64,000 nucleotides of DNA from Pseudoduganella aquatica. GTDB taxonomy: Bacteria > Pseudomonadota > Gammaproteobacteria > Burkholderiales > Burkholderiaceae_D. Location: the NCBI RefSeq assembly GCF_009857595.1, contig NZ_WWCU01000020.1:53681-117680 (forward strand). The letters run 5' to 3'. The translations under genes were made by a program, and so were the position numbers. The notes below the pieces were generated by a model. That model was given only the letters and a program-made list of their open reading frames with translations. It did not search any database and was not told the DNA's origin. Positions 30,675 through 39,411 of the stretch are shown here, piece by piece. Numbering within the stretch: the first letter of the stretch is position 1; the number at the start of each line of letters is the position of its first letter.

Positions 30675-31423
30675 AGGCATTGGAATTGGTGGACGTGCGC
30701 AAGAGCTTCGGCAAGTCCGAGATTATCCGGGGCGCCAACTTGGGCATAGAACAGGGCGAGCGCTGCGCGGTGATAGGGCCGAACGGCGCGGGCAAGTCCA
30801 CGCTGTTCAATCTGATCTCGGGACGCTTCCCGCTGAGCAGCGGCGAGATCCGGCTGAACGGCCAGCGCATCAGCGGCCGCAAGCCCTACCAGATCAACCG
30901 GCTGGGCTTGTCGCGCAGCTTCCAGATCAGCAATCTGTTCGTCAACCTGTCGGTGTACGAGAATTTGCGTTGCGCAGTGCTGTGGTCGCTGGGCTATAAG
31001 TACTCCTTCTGGCACCGGCTGGCGAAGCTGCGCGACGCGCATGAGCGGGCCGAGCAGGTGCTGGAGGAGATCGGCCTGCAGCGCCAGCGCAATGTGGCGG
31101 CCGGCGTGCTGACCTATGCCGAGCAGCGCGCGCTGGAAATCGGCATCACCATCGCGGGCGGGGCGGACGTGATCCTGCTGGACGAGCCGACGGCGGGCAT
31201 GAGCCGTTCCGAGTCGGACGCGGCGGTGGAGCTGATCCGCAAGGTCACGGTGGGCAAGACGCTGGTGATGGTGGAGCATGACATGAGCGTGGTGTTCGGC
31301 CTGGCCGACAAGATCGCCGTGCTGGTGTACGGCGAAGTGATCGCCTGCGACACGCCGGACCGGATACGCGGCAACGCCGCGGTGCAAGCGGCCTATCTGG
31401 GCGGCCACGAGGAGGCGGCATAA
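30671..31423 (+). CDS. livG: Branched-chain amino acid-type ABC transporter ATPase (LivG family)
   Basis: The 250-residue ATPase has Walker A GPNGAGKST, Walker B VILLDEPTAGM and switch His in MVEHDMSVVF. The ABC signature is LTYAEQRALEIG in place of LSGGQ, a form common in LivG-like proteins. The start overlaps livM (ATGA) and the stop overlaps livF (TAATG), so all Liv genes are tightly coupled. Confidence 0.92.
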   Translation: MKALELVDVRKSFGKSEIIRGANLGIEQGERCAVIGPNGAGKSTLFNLISGRFPLSSGEIRLNGQRISGRKPYQINRLGLSRSFQISNLFVNLSVYENLRCAVLWSLGYKYSFWHRLAKLRDAHERAEQVLEEIGLQRQRNVAAGVLTYAEQRALEIGITIAGGADVILLDEPTAGMSRSESDAAVELIRKVTVGKTLVMVEHDMSVVFGLADKIAVLVYGEVIACDTPDRIRGNAAVQAAYLGGHEEAA

Positions 31424-32130
31424 TGGGGGAACGCATGCTGGACATCTGCAATCTGCACGCTTATTACGGCAAGAGCCATGTGCTGCACGGCGTTGATCTG
31501 CACGTTGAACCGGGCGAAATCGTCAGCCTGCTGGGCCGCAACGGCGCGGGCCGTTCGACGCTGGTGAAGGCGGCCATGGGCCAGGTCAGCGCTACCGGCA
31601 CGGTCAAGCTGAAGGGGCGCGAGATCCTGGGCCTGAAGGCCTACCAGATTGCGCACCAGGGCCTGGGCTATGTGCCGGAGAACCGCGACGTGTTCCCCAC
31701 GCTGACGGTGGAGCAGAACCTGGTGCTGGGGCAGAAGAACGCTGGTGCGTCGGGACGCTGGAGCCTGGACGATATGTACCGCATGTTTCCGCGCCTGCAG
31801 GAGCGGCGCGCGGTGGCGGCGGGCGTGCTGTCCGGCGGCGAGCAGCAGATGCTGACGCTGTGCCGCACGCTGATGGGCGACCCGGACCTGATCATGATAG
31901 ACGAGCCCACCGAGGGCCTGGCGCCGAAGATCGTGGCCCTGGTGGCGGACTACCTGACGGCGCTGCGCGAGCGCGGCATTTCGGTGCTGCTGGTGGAGCA
32001 GAAGCTGGCGATCGCGATGGAGATTTCGCAGCGCGTCTATGTGATGGGGCACGGCGCCATCGTGTTTGAGGGCACGCCGGCTGCCTTGCGCGCCGACGCT
32101 GCGGTGCGCAAGGAGTGGCTGGAGGTTTAG
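31423..32130 (+). CDS. livF: Branched-chain amino acid-type ABC transporter ATPase (LivF family) with Arg in Walker A
   Basis: The 235-residue ATPase has signature LSGGEQQMLTL, Walker B LIMIDEPTEGLAP and LLVEQKLAIA, all LivF-like. The Walker A is GRNGAGRST: the invariant Lys is Arg44 (codon CGT at 31552-31554). Because LivG next to it has a normal Walker A, the pair may hydrolyse ATP asymmetrically. An alternative start ATG at 31435 (MLDICNLHAYYG) is equally good for the fold. It ends the transporter unit and its stop overlaps the convergent CheW-like gene. Confidence 0.9.
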   Translation: MGERMLDICNLHAYYGKSHVLHGVDLHVEPGEIVSLLGRNGAGRSTLVKAAMGQVSATGTVKLKGREILGLKAYQIAHQGLGYVPENRDVFPTLTVEQNLVLGQKNAGASGRWSLDDMYRMFPRLQERRAVAAGVLSGGEQQMLTLCRTLMGDPDLIMIDEPTEGLAPKIVALVADYLTALRERGISVLLVEQKLAIAMEISQRVYVMGHGAIVFEGTPAALRADAAVRKEWLEV

Positions 32131-33767
32131 GGCTGGGCTTGCGGCGGCAGCAGGTTGGCCAGCTTGTCGATCAGGCTGCCGCAGTCGAACACGCTGAAGG
32201 ACTGGCGGTTGCCGTCGTCCTTCTCCATGTCGATGACTTCGGCCGCTTCGCTTTGCATGCCGGCGCCGGCGGCCTGGTTGCGCATCAGGCGCGGCGCGGC
32301 GTAGCGCTGGCTGTCCAATACCGTGATGATGTCTTCCACGCCGTCCACCAGCAGGCCGTAGCGCTCCTCGCCGCGCTCGATAATCAGGATGCGCGACAGC
32401 TCGCCGGGCGCCTGTTCCGGCATGCCGTACAGGCTGCGCATGTCGATCACGCTGACCATCATCTGGCGCAGGTTGAGCACGCCGCGCATGTAGTGGGGCG
32501 TGCCGGGCGGGCGGGTGATGTTGTCGGAGAACTTGATAATCTCGCGCACCTGCTTGATTTCGACCGCGAAGGCTTGCTCCAAGCGGAAGGTGAGGTAGAC
32601 CTTGCGCGCGCCGTGGCGGCTCTCCTTGCCCGCCGCGGCTTGCTGGCCGTCGAGCGGATACAGCTTGGCGTGGCCCTGGCGCATCTCGGCGATTTCCTTG
32701 TGGGAGAAAATGCCGCTGTGGTCGAGCAGTATCACGTCGCCCTGCTCTGGCCGGGAAATGCAGCCGCCGAACATGCCGGCGCGCGCCTTGCTGAGCAGGG
32801 GGATGGGCAGCACGTCGTCATTGTAGAAATGGATGATGCTGTCGACCGAGTCGACCAGGAAGGCGATGGTGGCGTCGCCGATGCGGGCCACCATCACGCG
32901 CTGGTCCTGGTCGGCGGCGTCCACCGGGCGCGCGGCCGCGCCGGCGCTCAGCAGCGCGGTGAAGTCCACCACGGCCACCGGGCTGCCACGGAAATTCATG
33001 CGTCCGAGGCAGAGCTTGCCGGCCAGCACGGACGGCTGCAGCTCCGGCACCCGTACGATTTCCTGGATGGCCGCCATTTCAAAGGCGAAGCTGGTGCCTG
33101 CCGAGCGGAAGCTCACGCAGCGGCGGCGCTCGCCCTGCGCCTGCGCGCGCTGCAGCCGCTGCTGGCCGCTGGCGCGCAGCGACAGTACTTGCGGCACGTT
33201 TTCTATGCGGATCAGCTGGTTGGCGTCCAGCACCTGCAGCAGGCGGTTGCCCTGGTCGAGCAGGATGGTGCCGGCGATGACGCCGGGCGTGGCGCCGGGC
33301 GCGTATTGCAGCACGCTGCGCTGTTCGGGGCGCACGCGCAGGATTTCGCCGGTGTCGTCGAACAGCATGCCCACCAGCACGTCCTGGTGCTCGATGATGG
33401 CCACCTTGTTGCCCGGCACGGCAGGCCCGGCGGCCGGGTTGAACAGGCGTCCGAGGTTGACGATGGGAATGACGGTGCCGCGCAGCGTGAACATGCCTTC
33501 CAGGTGGGCGGGCGACAGCGGCAGGGTGGTGATCTTGGCCGGCAGGTTGACCACTTCGCGGATGCAGACTGCGGGCAGGGCGAATTCGTCCGGTCCCAGG
33601 AAGAAGGAGCCGTACAGCTCGGTGGCGGCGGCGGACGCGGACGCGGCCTTGACGGCGGAGGCGGCCACGGTGGCGGCATTCGCGGCGGCGCTGGCCGGCT
33701 CGCTCATGGGACTGTCGTCCGCGGCCGGGCCGGGCAGGGAAATACTGAGGTTTTCAATGGTGTGCAT
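32127..33767 (-). CDS. Chemotaxis coupling protein with three CheW domains
   Basis: The 546-residue protein contains three successive CheW-like domains, roughly 48-195, 210-350 and 385-525, each with a variant of the CheW core (LPAVCIREVVNLP, FEMAAIQEIVRVPE, VEIKQVREIIKF; then GTVIPIVNL, GSPVAVVDF, QMMVSVIDM). There is an Ala-rich N-terminal linker and no receiver domain, so it is not CheV. It should link receptors to a CheA kinase as a multivalent scaffold. The start at 33767 has AGGA upstream and overlaps the end of cheD by 14 bases. It is last in the leftward receptor-cheR-cheD-cheW unit. Confidence 0.87.
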   Translation of the reverse strand: MHTIENLSISLPGPAADDSPMSEPASAAANAATVAASAVKAASASAAATELYGSFFLGPDEFALPAVCIREVVNLPAKITTLPLSPAHLEGMFTLRGTVIPIVNLGRLFNPAAGPAVPGNKVAIIEHQDVLVGMLFDDTGEILRVRPEQRSVLQYAPGATPGVIAGTILLDQGNRLLQVLDANQLIRIENVPQVLSLRASGQQRLQRAQAQGERRRCVSFRSAGTSFAFEMAAIQEIVRVPELQPSVLAGKLCLGRMNFRGSPVAVVDFTALLSAGAAARPVDAADQDQRVMVARIGDATIAFLVDSVDSIIHFYNDDVLPIPLLSKARAGMFGGCISRPEQGDVILLDHSGIFSHKEIAEMRQGHAKLYPLDGQQAAAGKESRHGARKVYLTFRLEQAFAVEIKQVREIIKFSDNITRPPGTPHYMRGVLNLRQMMVSVIDMRSLYGMPEQAPGELSRILIIERGEERYGLLVDGVEDIITVLDSQRYAAPRLMRNQAAGAGMQSEAAEVIDMEKDDGNRQSFSVFDCGSLIDKLANLLPPQAQP

Positions 33768-34272
33768 GGAGGGTGTCCTGCCTGGATGGGGTGATTTCCT
33801 TGATGCTGTAGCTATGGTGCGCGCAGTCGATGACCAGCTGGCGGCCGTATTTGCCGCCCAGTTCGCAATAGCGCACGCTGAGGCCGCACTCGCCCAGGTA
33901 TTTGCGCGCGGCGGCGGCGTTGTCCTGGCCCACGCACAGGCGCTTGGAGCTGAACATGCTGGCGCCGCCGGCCAGCACCACGGTGATGTCGGGATAATCG
34001 GCCTCGCGCGCGCCCATCAGGCGCAGCAGCGAGGGCACGGCCTGGCTGACGTAGCGGGCGCTGGCCTGCATCTGGCAGCTGGCCGCCTCGCAGGCGTCGC
34101 GCGGCTCGGGCAGCAGGCAGTGCGCCAGGCCACAGCGGCCGCCTTTCTCCCAGATGAAGCCGATGCCGATGCAGGAGCCGAGCACCGCTTGCAGATGGCC
34201 GCTGCGTCCGGCGACCTTTAGCTGGCCGATGCCGACCTGGAGCAGCTTGTCGTCGATGGCGGCGCCGTTCAT
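33754..34272 (-). CDS. cheD: Chemoreceptor glutamine deamidase CheD
   Basis: The 172-residue protein matches CheD, which deamidates receptor glutamines and can bind CheC. The catalytic Cys34 (LGSCIGIGF) and His51 (GLAHCLLPEP) motif is present, followed by VVLAGGASMF and the Cys-rich middle. ATG 34272 overlaps the cheR stop (ATGA), which fixes the start; the frame continues upstream only as a shadow of cheR. Confidence 0.9.
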   Translation of the reverse strand: MNGAAIDDKLLQVGIGQLKVAGRSGHLQAVLGSCIGIGFIWEKGGRCGLAHCLLPEPRDACEAASCQMQASARYVSQAVPSLLRLMGAREADYPDITVVLAGGASMFSSKRLCVGQDNAAAARKYLGECGLSVRYCELGGKYGRQLVIDCAHHSYSIKEITPSRQDTLHAHH

Positions 34273-35099
34273 GGCTGGCTCTCCCGCAAGGCGTAAATCA
34301 TGGGCGCCTCGAAGCTGTATTCGGACGCCAGCCGCTGTATGCTTTCCGATTCGCCGAGGATCAGGCGTGCGTGCGGTTTCATGCTGGGTCGGGCGCAGTC
34401 GATCACGGCCTGCTGGTGTTCGGCGTCGAAGTAGATCAGCACGTTGCGCAGAAGGATCAGGTCGAACTGCTGGGCCGGGCGCAGCGGCTGCAGCAGGTTG
34501 TGGCGCGCGAAGCTGACGTTGCGCTTCAGTTCGTCCTTGACGCGCACGCCGGCGCCGTCGGCCACGAAGTAGCGCGCCGCCAGCGCCGGGTGGGAGGCGC
34601 GCAGCCGTTCCACCGAGCGGCCGGCGTAGCTGCCGGCGGCGGCCAGTTCCAGCATCTGCTGCGAAATGTCGGTGGCCAGGATGCGGTAGGGCAGCGGGCC
34701 GTGCTGGAGCTTGAATTCCTCGCACAGCATGGCGGCCGAATACAGCTCCTCGCCGCTGGCGGAGGCGGCCGACCAGATGTTCAGGCAGGCGCCGGGATGG
34801 CTGCGCTGCCACTCGGGCAGGAAGCGCTTGGCGATATAGTCCCAGATCTGCGGGGTGCGGAAGAACTGGGTGTCGTTGGTGGTGACCAGGTCGATAAAAT
34901 GCGGAATTTCGCTGCGGTCGCTCTCCACCCGGTCCATATAGGCCTGGTAGCTGCCCAGCGCCAGCGCGTCCATGCGCGGGCGCAGGCGGCGTTCCAGCAA
35001 CACGCTCTTACGCTCGGTCATGGCGATGCCGGTGTGCTTGCGCACCAGCGCGATCAGCGCCGCCAGCGTAGCCGGGTTGAGCTCCGCAACACTGCCCAT
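34269..35099 (-). CDS. cheR: Chemotaxis protein methyltransferase CheR
   Basis: The 276-residue enzyme methylates receptor glutamates using SAM. It has the N-terminal all-helical domain (to about 75), the NDTQFFR turn, the SAM-binding IWSAASASGEELYS and LATDISQQML stretches, and LLRNVLIYFD. It lies 3 bases after the PAS-PAS receptor gene ends. There is no C-terminal TPR or CheW extension. Confidence 0.95.
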   Translation of the reverse strand: MGSVAELNPATLAALIALVRKHTGIAMTERKSVLLERRLRPRMDALALGSYQAYMDRVESDRSEIPHFIDLVTTNDTQFFRTPQIWDYIAKRFLPEWQRSHPGACLNIWSAASASGEELYSAAMLCEEFKLQHGPLPYRILATDISQQMLELAAAGSYAGRSVERLRASHPALAARYFVADGAGVRVKDELKRNVSFARHNLLQPLRPAQQFDLILLRNVLIYFDAEHQQAVIDCARPSMKPHARLILGESESIQRLASEYSFEAPMIYALRESQP

Positions 35100-35102
35100 G
35101 GC

Positions 35103-36803
35103 TTACACCACGAAGCCCGAAACGATCTTGTTGAGGTCGGTGGCGCTCTGGTTCAGGCTGTCCGTCGAGCGGGCGATGCTGTCGCAGTTGGCGGCCGATT
35201 TTTCCGTCTCCTCGGCGATGTACTGGATGGCGGTGCTCACTTCCTTGGCCGTGAGCAGCTGCTCGTTGGCCGACATGGCGATGTCCGAGATGGCCAGCGT
35301 GGTGCGCGAAACGCCGCTGACAATCTTGTCGAAGGCGTCGCTGGCCTGGCGCGAGATTTCGCTGCCGGCCGTGACGCGCTTGACCGACTCGTTGATCAGC
35401 TTGGAAATTTCCTTGGTGGCCTGGGAGGAGCGCTCGGCCAGCTTGCGCACTTCGTCCGCCACCACCGAGAAGCCCAACCCGTGCTCGCCCGCGCGCGCCG
35501 CTTCGATGGCGGCGTTGAAGGCCAGCATATTGGTCTGGTTGGCAATCTCGCTGATGACCTTGACGATTTCGCCGATGTCTTCCGACGACCGGTTGATCAG
35601 TTCCATGGCCTCGATCGACTTGGCCACGGCCTTGGCGCCGGCTTCGGCCTCCAGCTGGGTGGCTTTGGCCAGGTTGTCGGCGTTGCTGGTGTTTTCGGCA
35701 ATGGAGTTGATGGAGTGGGTCAGGCCGTCGATGGAGGCGTTCATCTGTTCGACGGTGGCGCCCAGCGCCTGGGTGCCGGTGGCCACGCCGCTGGAGCGCT
35801 CGGCGATGGCCAGCGAGGCTTGCGCGAAGCCGCTGGCCGAGGTGACCACGTTGCCGATCACGCCGCGCAGGTCGGTAATCATCTTGCCGATGCCGCGGCC
35901 CAGTTCGTCCAGCGGTTCGTCGCCTTCAGCCACCACGTTGCAGCTCAGATCGCCCTGCGCGGCCTTGGCCACCGAGGTCAGCAGCAGTTCCACCTTGCGG
36001 CCATCGGACTCCGCCTTGATCTTGCTGCTTTGCTCCAGTTCCACCTGCTCGGTGATGTCGATGGCGAATTTCACGATCTTATAAGGCTTGCCATTTAAAT
36101 CGAGTATCGGGTTATAAGTGGCTTGTATCCATATTGTTTTGCCATTATTGCCAATTCGTTTATAACGGCCGCAGTCGAATTCGCCCCGATTTAACTTTTG
36201 CCAGAATTTCTTGTATTCCAGGCTATTGGTGTAGTCAGGTTCGCAAAACATGCGGTGATGCGCGCCCTTTATATCCTCCAGCGTGTATCCCATTACTTTG
36301 AGGAAGTTTTCGTTAGCTTCCAAAACGCAACCATCGGTATCAAATTCGATCACCGCCTGGGCCTTGCCGATGGCGGTGACTTTGCTTTCGCACTCGGTGC
36401 TGCGCTGGCGCGCGGCGGTGATATCGGTGGCGAACTTGATCACCTTGTAGGGCTTGCCGCTGCCGTCGAGGATGGGGTTGTAGGAGGCGCTGATCCAGAT
36501 TTCGCGGCCGCCTTTGCCCAGGCGCTTGTAGTCGGCCTGCTCGAATTCGCCATTCGCCAGGCGCAGCCAGAAGTTGCGGTACTCGGCCGTCTTCACGTAC
36601 TCCGGTTCGCAGAACATGGAATGGTGCTTGCCTTGCACTTCGTCCAGCGTATACCCTAGCGTGCGCAGGAAGTTGTCGTTCGCGTGCAGGATATTGCCTT
36701 CCAGATCGAATTCAATCACGGCTTGCACCCGGTTAAGCGCCGTATTGATTGCTTGCAGGTCCAGGTCTTGATCTTGGATCTGGCTAGGGGCATTCATATC
36801 CAT
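35103..36803 (-). CDS. Soluble methyl-accepting chemotaxis protein with two PAS domains
   Basis: The 566-residue chemoreceptor has no membrane segment. Two PAS domains with PAC-like ends, about 27-130 and 148-252, are near-duplicates of each other (QAVIEFD, MFCEPEY/MFCEPDY, GKPYKVIKFATDIT/GKPYKIVKFAIDIT), spaced 121 residues. A linker and a receptor signalling domain follow, with NQTNMLAFNAAIEAARAGE. This layout resembles Aer-like or energy-taxis receptors; a flavin or haem cofactor is possible but not shown. The DNA for PAS2 (about 36048-36362) is clearly more AT-rich than that for PAS1. It is the first gene of the leftward che unit. Confidence 0.92.
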   Translation of the reverse strand: MDMNAPSQIQDQDLDLQAINTALNRVQAVIEFDLEGNILHANDNFLRTLGYTLDEVQGKHHSMFCEPEYVKTAEYRNFWLRLANGEFEQADYKRLGKGGREIWISASYNPILDGSGKPYKVIKFATDITAARQRSTECESKVTAIGKAQAVIEFDTDGCVLEANENFLKVMGYTLEDIKGAHHRMFCEPDYTNSLEYKKFWQKLNRGEFDCGRYKRIGNNGKTIWIQATYNPILDLNGKPYKIVKFAIDITEQVELEQSSKIKAESDGRKVELLLTSVAKAAQGDLSCNVVAEGDEPLDELGRGIGKMITDLRGVIGNVVTSASGFAQASLAIAERSSGVATGTQALGATVEQMNASIDGLTHSINSIAENTSNADNLAKATQLEAEAGAKAVAKSIEAMELINRSSEDIGEIVKVISEIANQTNMLAFNAAIEAARAGEHGLGFSVVADEVRKLAERSSQATKEISKLINESVKRVTAGSEISRQASDAFDKIVSGVSRTTLAISDIAMSANEQLLTAKEVSTAIQYIAEETEKSAANCDSIARSTDSLNQSATDLNKIVSGFVV

Positions 36804-37124
36804 GGCGTTTCCTTAAATGTAAGTCGTATTGATAAAATAGAAATGAATAACGGCGAAGTGTTATATTTGGTGAGAATTTATAATGCGGTGCCGCATAAAA
36901 TAATCACCATCATTATTTTCCCGGTAATCCATAAAGGCAAGCGGTGTATTGAGAATTCTCAATAGCGGTGTCTGTTTCATGCGAAACGATTTGCAAGTTG
37001 CTACGGGTGACGAGGCTTCTCTTGCGCACCTGGCAAAAAATAACACGATCGTTCGTTTTTTTGAGGTATAGTGAGGTTTGCAGCCGACCCTCACTGACAT
37101 TTACACTGACAAGAAGGAAGAGAC
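36804..37124. promoter_or_regulatory. Divergent control region between the che unit and the fadB-like gene
   Basis: No gene is seen in these 321 AT-rich bases. They hold an operator-like element at 36940-36971 (listed separately) and, near the rightward gene, ACGATCGT at 37045-37052 just before TATAGT at 37067-37072, which could be a -10 with a TetR-type operator over the spacer. No convincing -35 was found. Confidence 0.4.
36940..36971. promoter_or_regulatory. Operator-like palindrome framed by direct repeats
   Basis: A perfect 16-bp palindrome ATTGAGAATTCTCAAT (36948-36963) is framed by identical 8-base direct repeats AGCGGTGT at 36940-36947 and 36964-36971. This could be a binding site for a dimeric regulator. 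Alternatively the direct repeats could be a target-site duplication around a tiny insertion. Confidence 0.5.
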
Positions 37125-39212
37125 ATGAGTGCCGAATACCAAGTTCACGGTTCCGTAGCCGTTATCACGCTGAACAATCCGCCGGTCAACGGCCTGGGCC
37201 ACGCCACCCGCAGCGCCGCGGTGCAGGGCATGCAGCAGGCGCTGGCGGACGACGCGGTGCAAGCCATTGTTATCACCGGCGCCGGCAAGGCGTTCTCCGG
37301 CGGTGCGGACATCAAGGAATTCAACTCGCCGAAAGCGCTGGCTGAACCGAGCTTGCATACGCTGATCCGCACGGTGGAAGAGTCGACCAAGCCGGTGGTG
37401 GCGGCGATCCACACCGTCTGCATGGGCGGCGGGCTGGAACTGGCGCTGGGCTGCAACTACCGCGTGGCCATGCCCGGTGCGCAGATCGCCTTGCCGGAAG
37501 TAAAACTGGGCCTGCTGCCCGGCGCCGGCGGCACGCAGCGCCTGCCGCGCGTGCTGGGCCTGGAAATGGCACTGAATATGATCGTGTCCGGCACCCCGGT
37601 GCCGTCCGAGAAGCTGGCCAAGACCGCCATCTTTGACGAGGTATTCGCCGCCGACGCCAATTTGCTGGAGGCGGCCGTCGCTTTCGCCAATAAAGTCGCC
37701 GCTGCGCGTCCGCTGCCGAAAGTGCGCGACCGCAAGGTGGACTACCCTAACCACGAAGCCTTCCTGCAATTCTCCCGCAACACCGTCAAGGCCATGTCGG
37801 GTCCGTTCCCGGCGCCGCTGGAGTGCGTGGAGTGCGTGGCCGCGTCCGTGACCATGAAGTTCGAGGACGGCCTGAAGTTCGAGCGCGATCGCTTCCTCAA
37901 GCTGATCCAGACCACCGAATCGAAATCGCTGCGCCATGCCTTCTTCAGCGAGCGCCAGGCCAGCAAAGTGCCGGACGTGCCGGCGGACACGCCTACCCGC
38001 GCGATCAAGAAAGCGGCCGTGATCGGCGCCGGCACCATGGGCGGCGGCATTGCCATGAACTTCGCCAATGCCGGCATCCCGGTCACCATCCTGGAGATGA
38101 AGGCCGAGGCGCTGGAGAAGGGCCTGGCCACCATCCGCAAGAACTACGAAAACACGCTCAAGAAGGGCAAGCTGACGCAGGAGAAATTCGAGCAGCGCGT
38201 CGCCCTGATCACCGGCACCATGAACTACGAGGAAATCGGCGACGCCGACATCGTGGTGGAAGCCGTGTTCGAGGACATGGGCGTGAAGGAAACCGTGTTC
38301 CGCAAGCTGGACGAGGTGATGAAGCAGGGCGCCATCCTGGCGTCCAACACGTCGACCCTGGATGTGGACAAGATCGCCGCCTTCACCAAGCGTCCGCAGG
38401 ACGTGATCGGCACCCACTTCTTCAGCCCGGCCAATGTGATGAAGCTGCTGGAAATCGTGCGCGGCAAGGCAACCGGCAAGGACGTGCTGGCCACCACACT
38501 GGCGCTGTCGAAGAAGCTGAAGAAAACCGGCGTGGTGTCCGGCGTATGCGACGGCTTTATCGGCAACCGCATGATCGAGCAATACAGCCGCCAGGCCGGC
38601 TTCCTGCTGGAAGAAGGCTGCCTGCCGGAGCAGGTGGACAAGGCGGTGGAGAAATTCGGCTTCGCCATGGGACCGTTCCGCATGGGCGACCTGGCCGGCA
38701 ACGATATCGGCTGGTATATCCGCAAGCGCCGCTACGTGGAATCGCCGGAAATCACGTACTCGAAGACTGCCGACCTGCTGTGCGAAATGGGCCGCTACGG
38801 CCAGAAGACAGGCGGCGGCTGGTATGACTACAAGGCGGGCGACCGCAAGGCTTACCCGAACGAGGAAGTCAACGCCATGATCGTCAAGCATTCGGAGGAC
38901 ATCGGCGTAGTGCGCCGCAAGATCAGCGACCAGGAAATTGTCGAGCGCCTGGTGTTTGCCCTGGTGAACGAGGGAGCGCTGATACTGGAGGAGGGCATTG
39001 CGATGCGCGCTTCGGACATCGACATGGTCTACCTCACCGGCTACGGCTTCCCGCTGCATCGCGGCGGCCCGATGTTCTACGCCGACACGGTGGGCCTGCC
39101 GAATGTGCTGGGCAGCATAGAACGCATGTCGCGCGGACGCCACGGCGAGGCCTGGAAACCGGCACCGCTGCTGGTGAAGCTGGCTGCCGAGGGCAAGGGC
39201 TTTAACGGCTGA
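37125..39212 (+). CDS. Bifunctional enoyl-CoA hydratase / 3-hydroxyacyl-CoA dehydrogenase (FadB/FadJ type)
   Basis: The 695-residue enzyme carries out two steps of beta-oxidation. The N-terminal crotonase domain (about 1-190) shows AFSGGADIKEF and the oxyanion-hole GGGLELALGCNYRVA. The dehydrogenase domain has the NAD motif GAGTMGGGIAMNFANAG near residue 303 and the catalytic HFFSPANVMKLLE with FIGNRM, then two C-terminal helical domains. Length and order match FadJ-like alpha subunits; no thiolase gene follows. GGAAGAG precedes the ATG. It may process products of the acyl-CoA ligase 10 kb upstream, but linkage is not shown. Confidence 0.93.
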   Translation: MSAEYQVHGSVAVITLNNPPVNGLGHATRSAAVQGMQQALADDAVQAIVITGAGKAFSGGADIKEFNSPKALAEPSLHTLIRTVEESTKPVVAAIHTVCMGGGLELALGCNYRVAMPGAQIALPEVKLGLLPGAGGTQRLPRVLGLEMALNMIVSGTPVPSEKLAKTAIFDEVFAADANLLEAAVAFANKVAAARPLPKVRDRKVDYPNHEAFLQFSRNTVKAMSGPFPAPLECVECVAASVTMKFEDGLKFERDRFLKLIQTTESKSLRHAFFSERQASKVPDVPADTPTRAIKKAAVIGAGTMGGGIAMNFANAGIPVTILEMKAEALEKGLATIRKNYENTLKKGKLTQEKFEQRVALITGTMNYEEIGDADIVVEAVFEDMGVKETVFRKLDEVMKQGAILASNTSTLDVDKIAAFTKRPQDVIGTHFFSPANVMKLLEIVRGKATGKDVLATTLALSKKLKKTGVVSGVCDGFIGNRMIEQYSRQAGFLLEEGCLPEQVDKAVEKFGFAMGPFRMGDLAGNDIGWYIRKRRYVESPEITYSKTADLLCEMGRYGQKTGGGWYDYKAGDRKAYPNEEVNAMIVKHSEDIGVVRRKISDQEIVERLVFALVNEGALILEEGIAMRASDIDMVYLTGYGFPLHRGGPMFYADTVGLPNVLGSIERMSRGRHGEAWKPAPLLVKLAAEGKGFNG

Positions 39213-39334
39213 TGCCGGGCCTTTGAACAGTGCCCGGGGCGCCAGCCGTCCCCGGCATTGTTAGAAAGTAATTTGAGTTCTCCTTGCGCACTATTTTGTA
39301 AACTGCGGTAAAATTAAAGCACGCTCGTTTCGTT

Positions 39335-39392
39335 AGCCCTAAACAACGGTTGAGAGACAGTTCCTGCAGGCCAATTTGCCTGCACTAACTTC
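39335..39392 (+). repeat. 58-nt leader element, copy 1 (upstream of the small PEP-CTERM gene)
   Basis: This 58-base block aligns without gaps to 39650-39707 (48 of 58 bases identical by eye). It contains a hairpin, TGCAGGC-CAATTT-GCCTGCA. It ends 19 bases before the ATG at 39412, so it is probably in the 5' untranslated region. It may be a shared regulatory element. Confidence 0.75.
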
Positions 39393-39411
39393 ACCCAGAT
39401 CAGGGCTTTAC

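Noticed and set aside
31110..31140. Defective ABC signature in LivG (LTYAEQ instead of LSGGQ)
   Set aside because: LivG-type proteins often have such variants, so this is not evidence of inactivity.
39212..39260. Terminator after the fadB-like gene
   Set aside because: ATGCCGGG/CCCGGCAT can pair, but the loop is over 30 bases, there is no U-run, and competing pairings exist.
39335..39392. c-di-GMP (GEMM) riboswitch in front of the PEP-CTERM gene
   Set aside because: The block lacks the GEMM tetraloop-receptor and conserved core; only a simple hairpin is visible.
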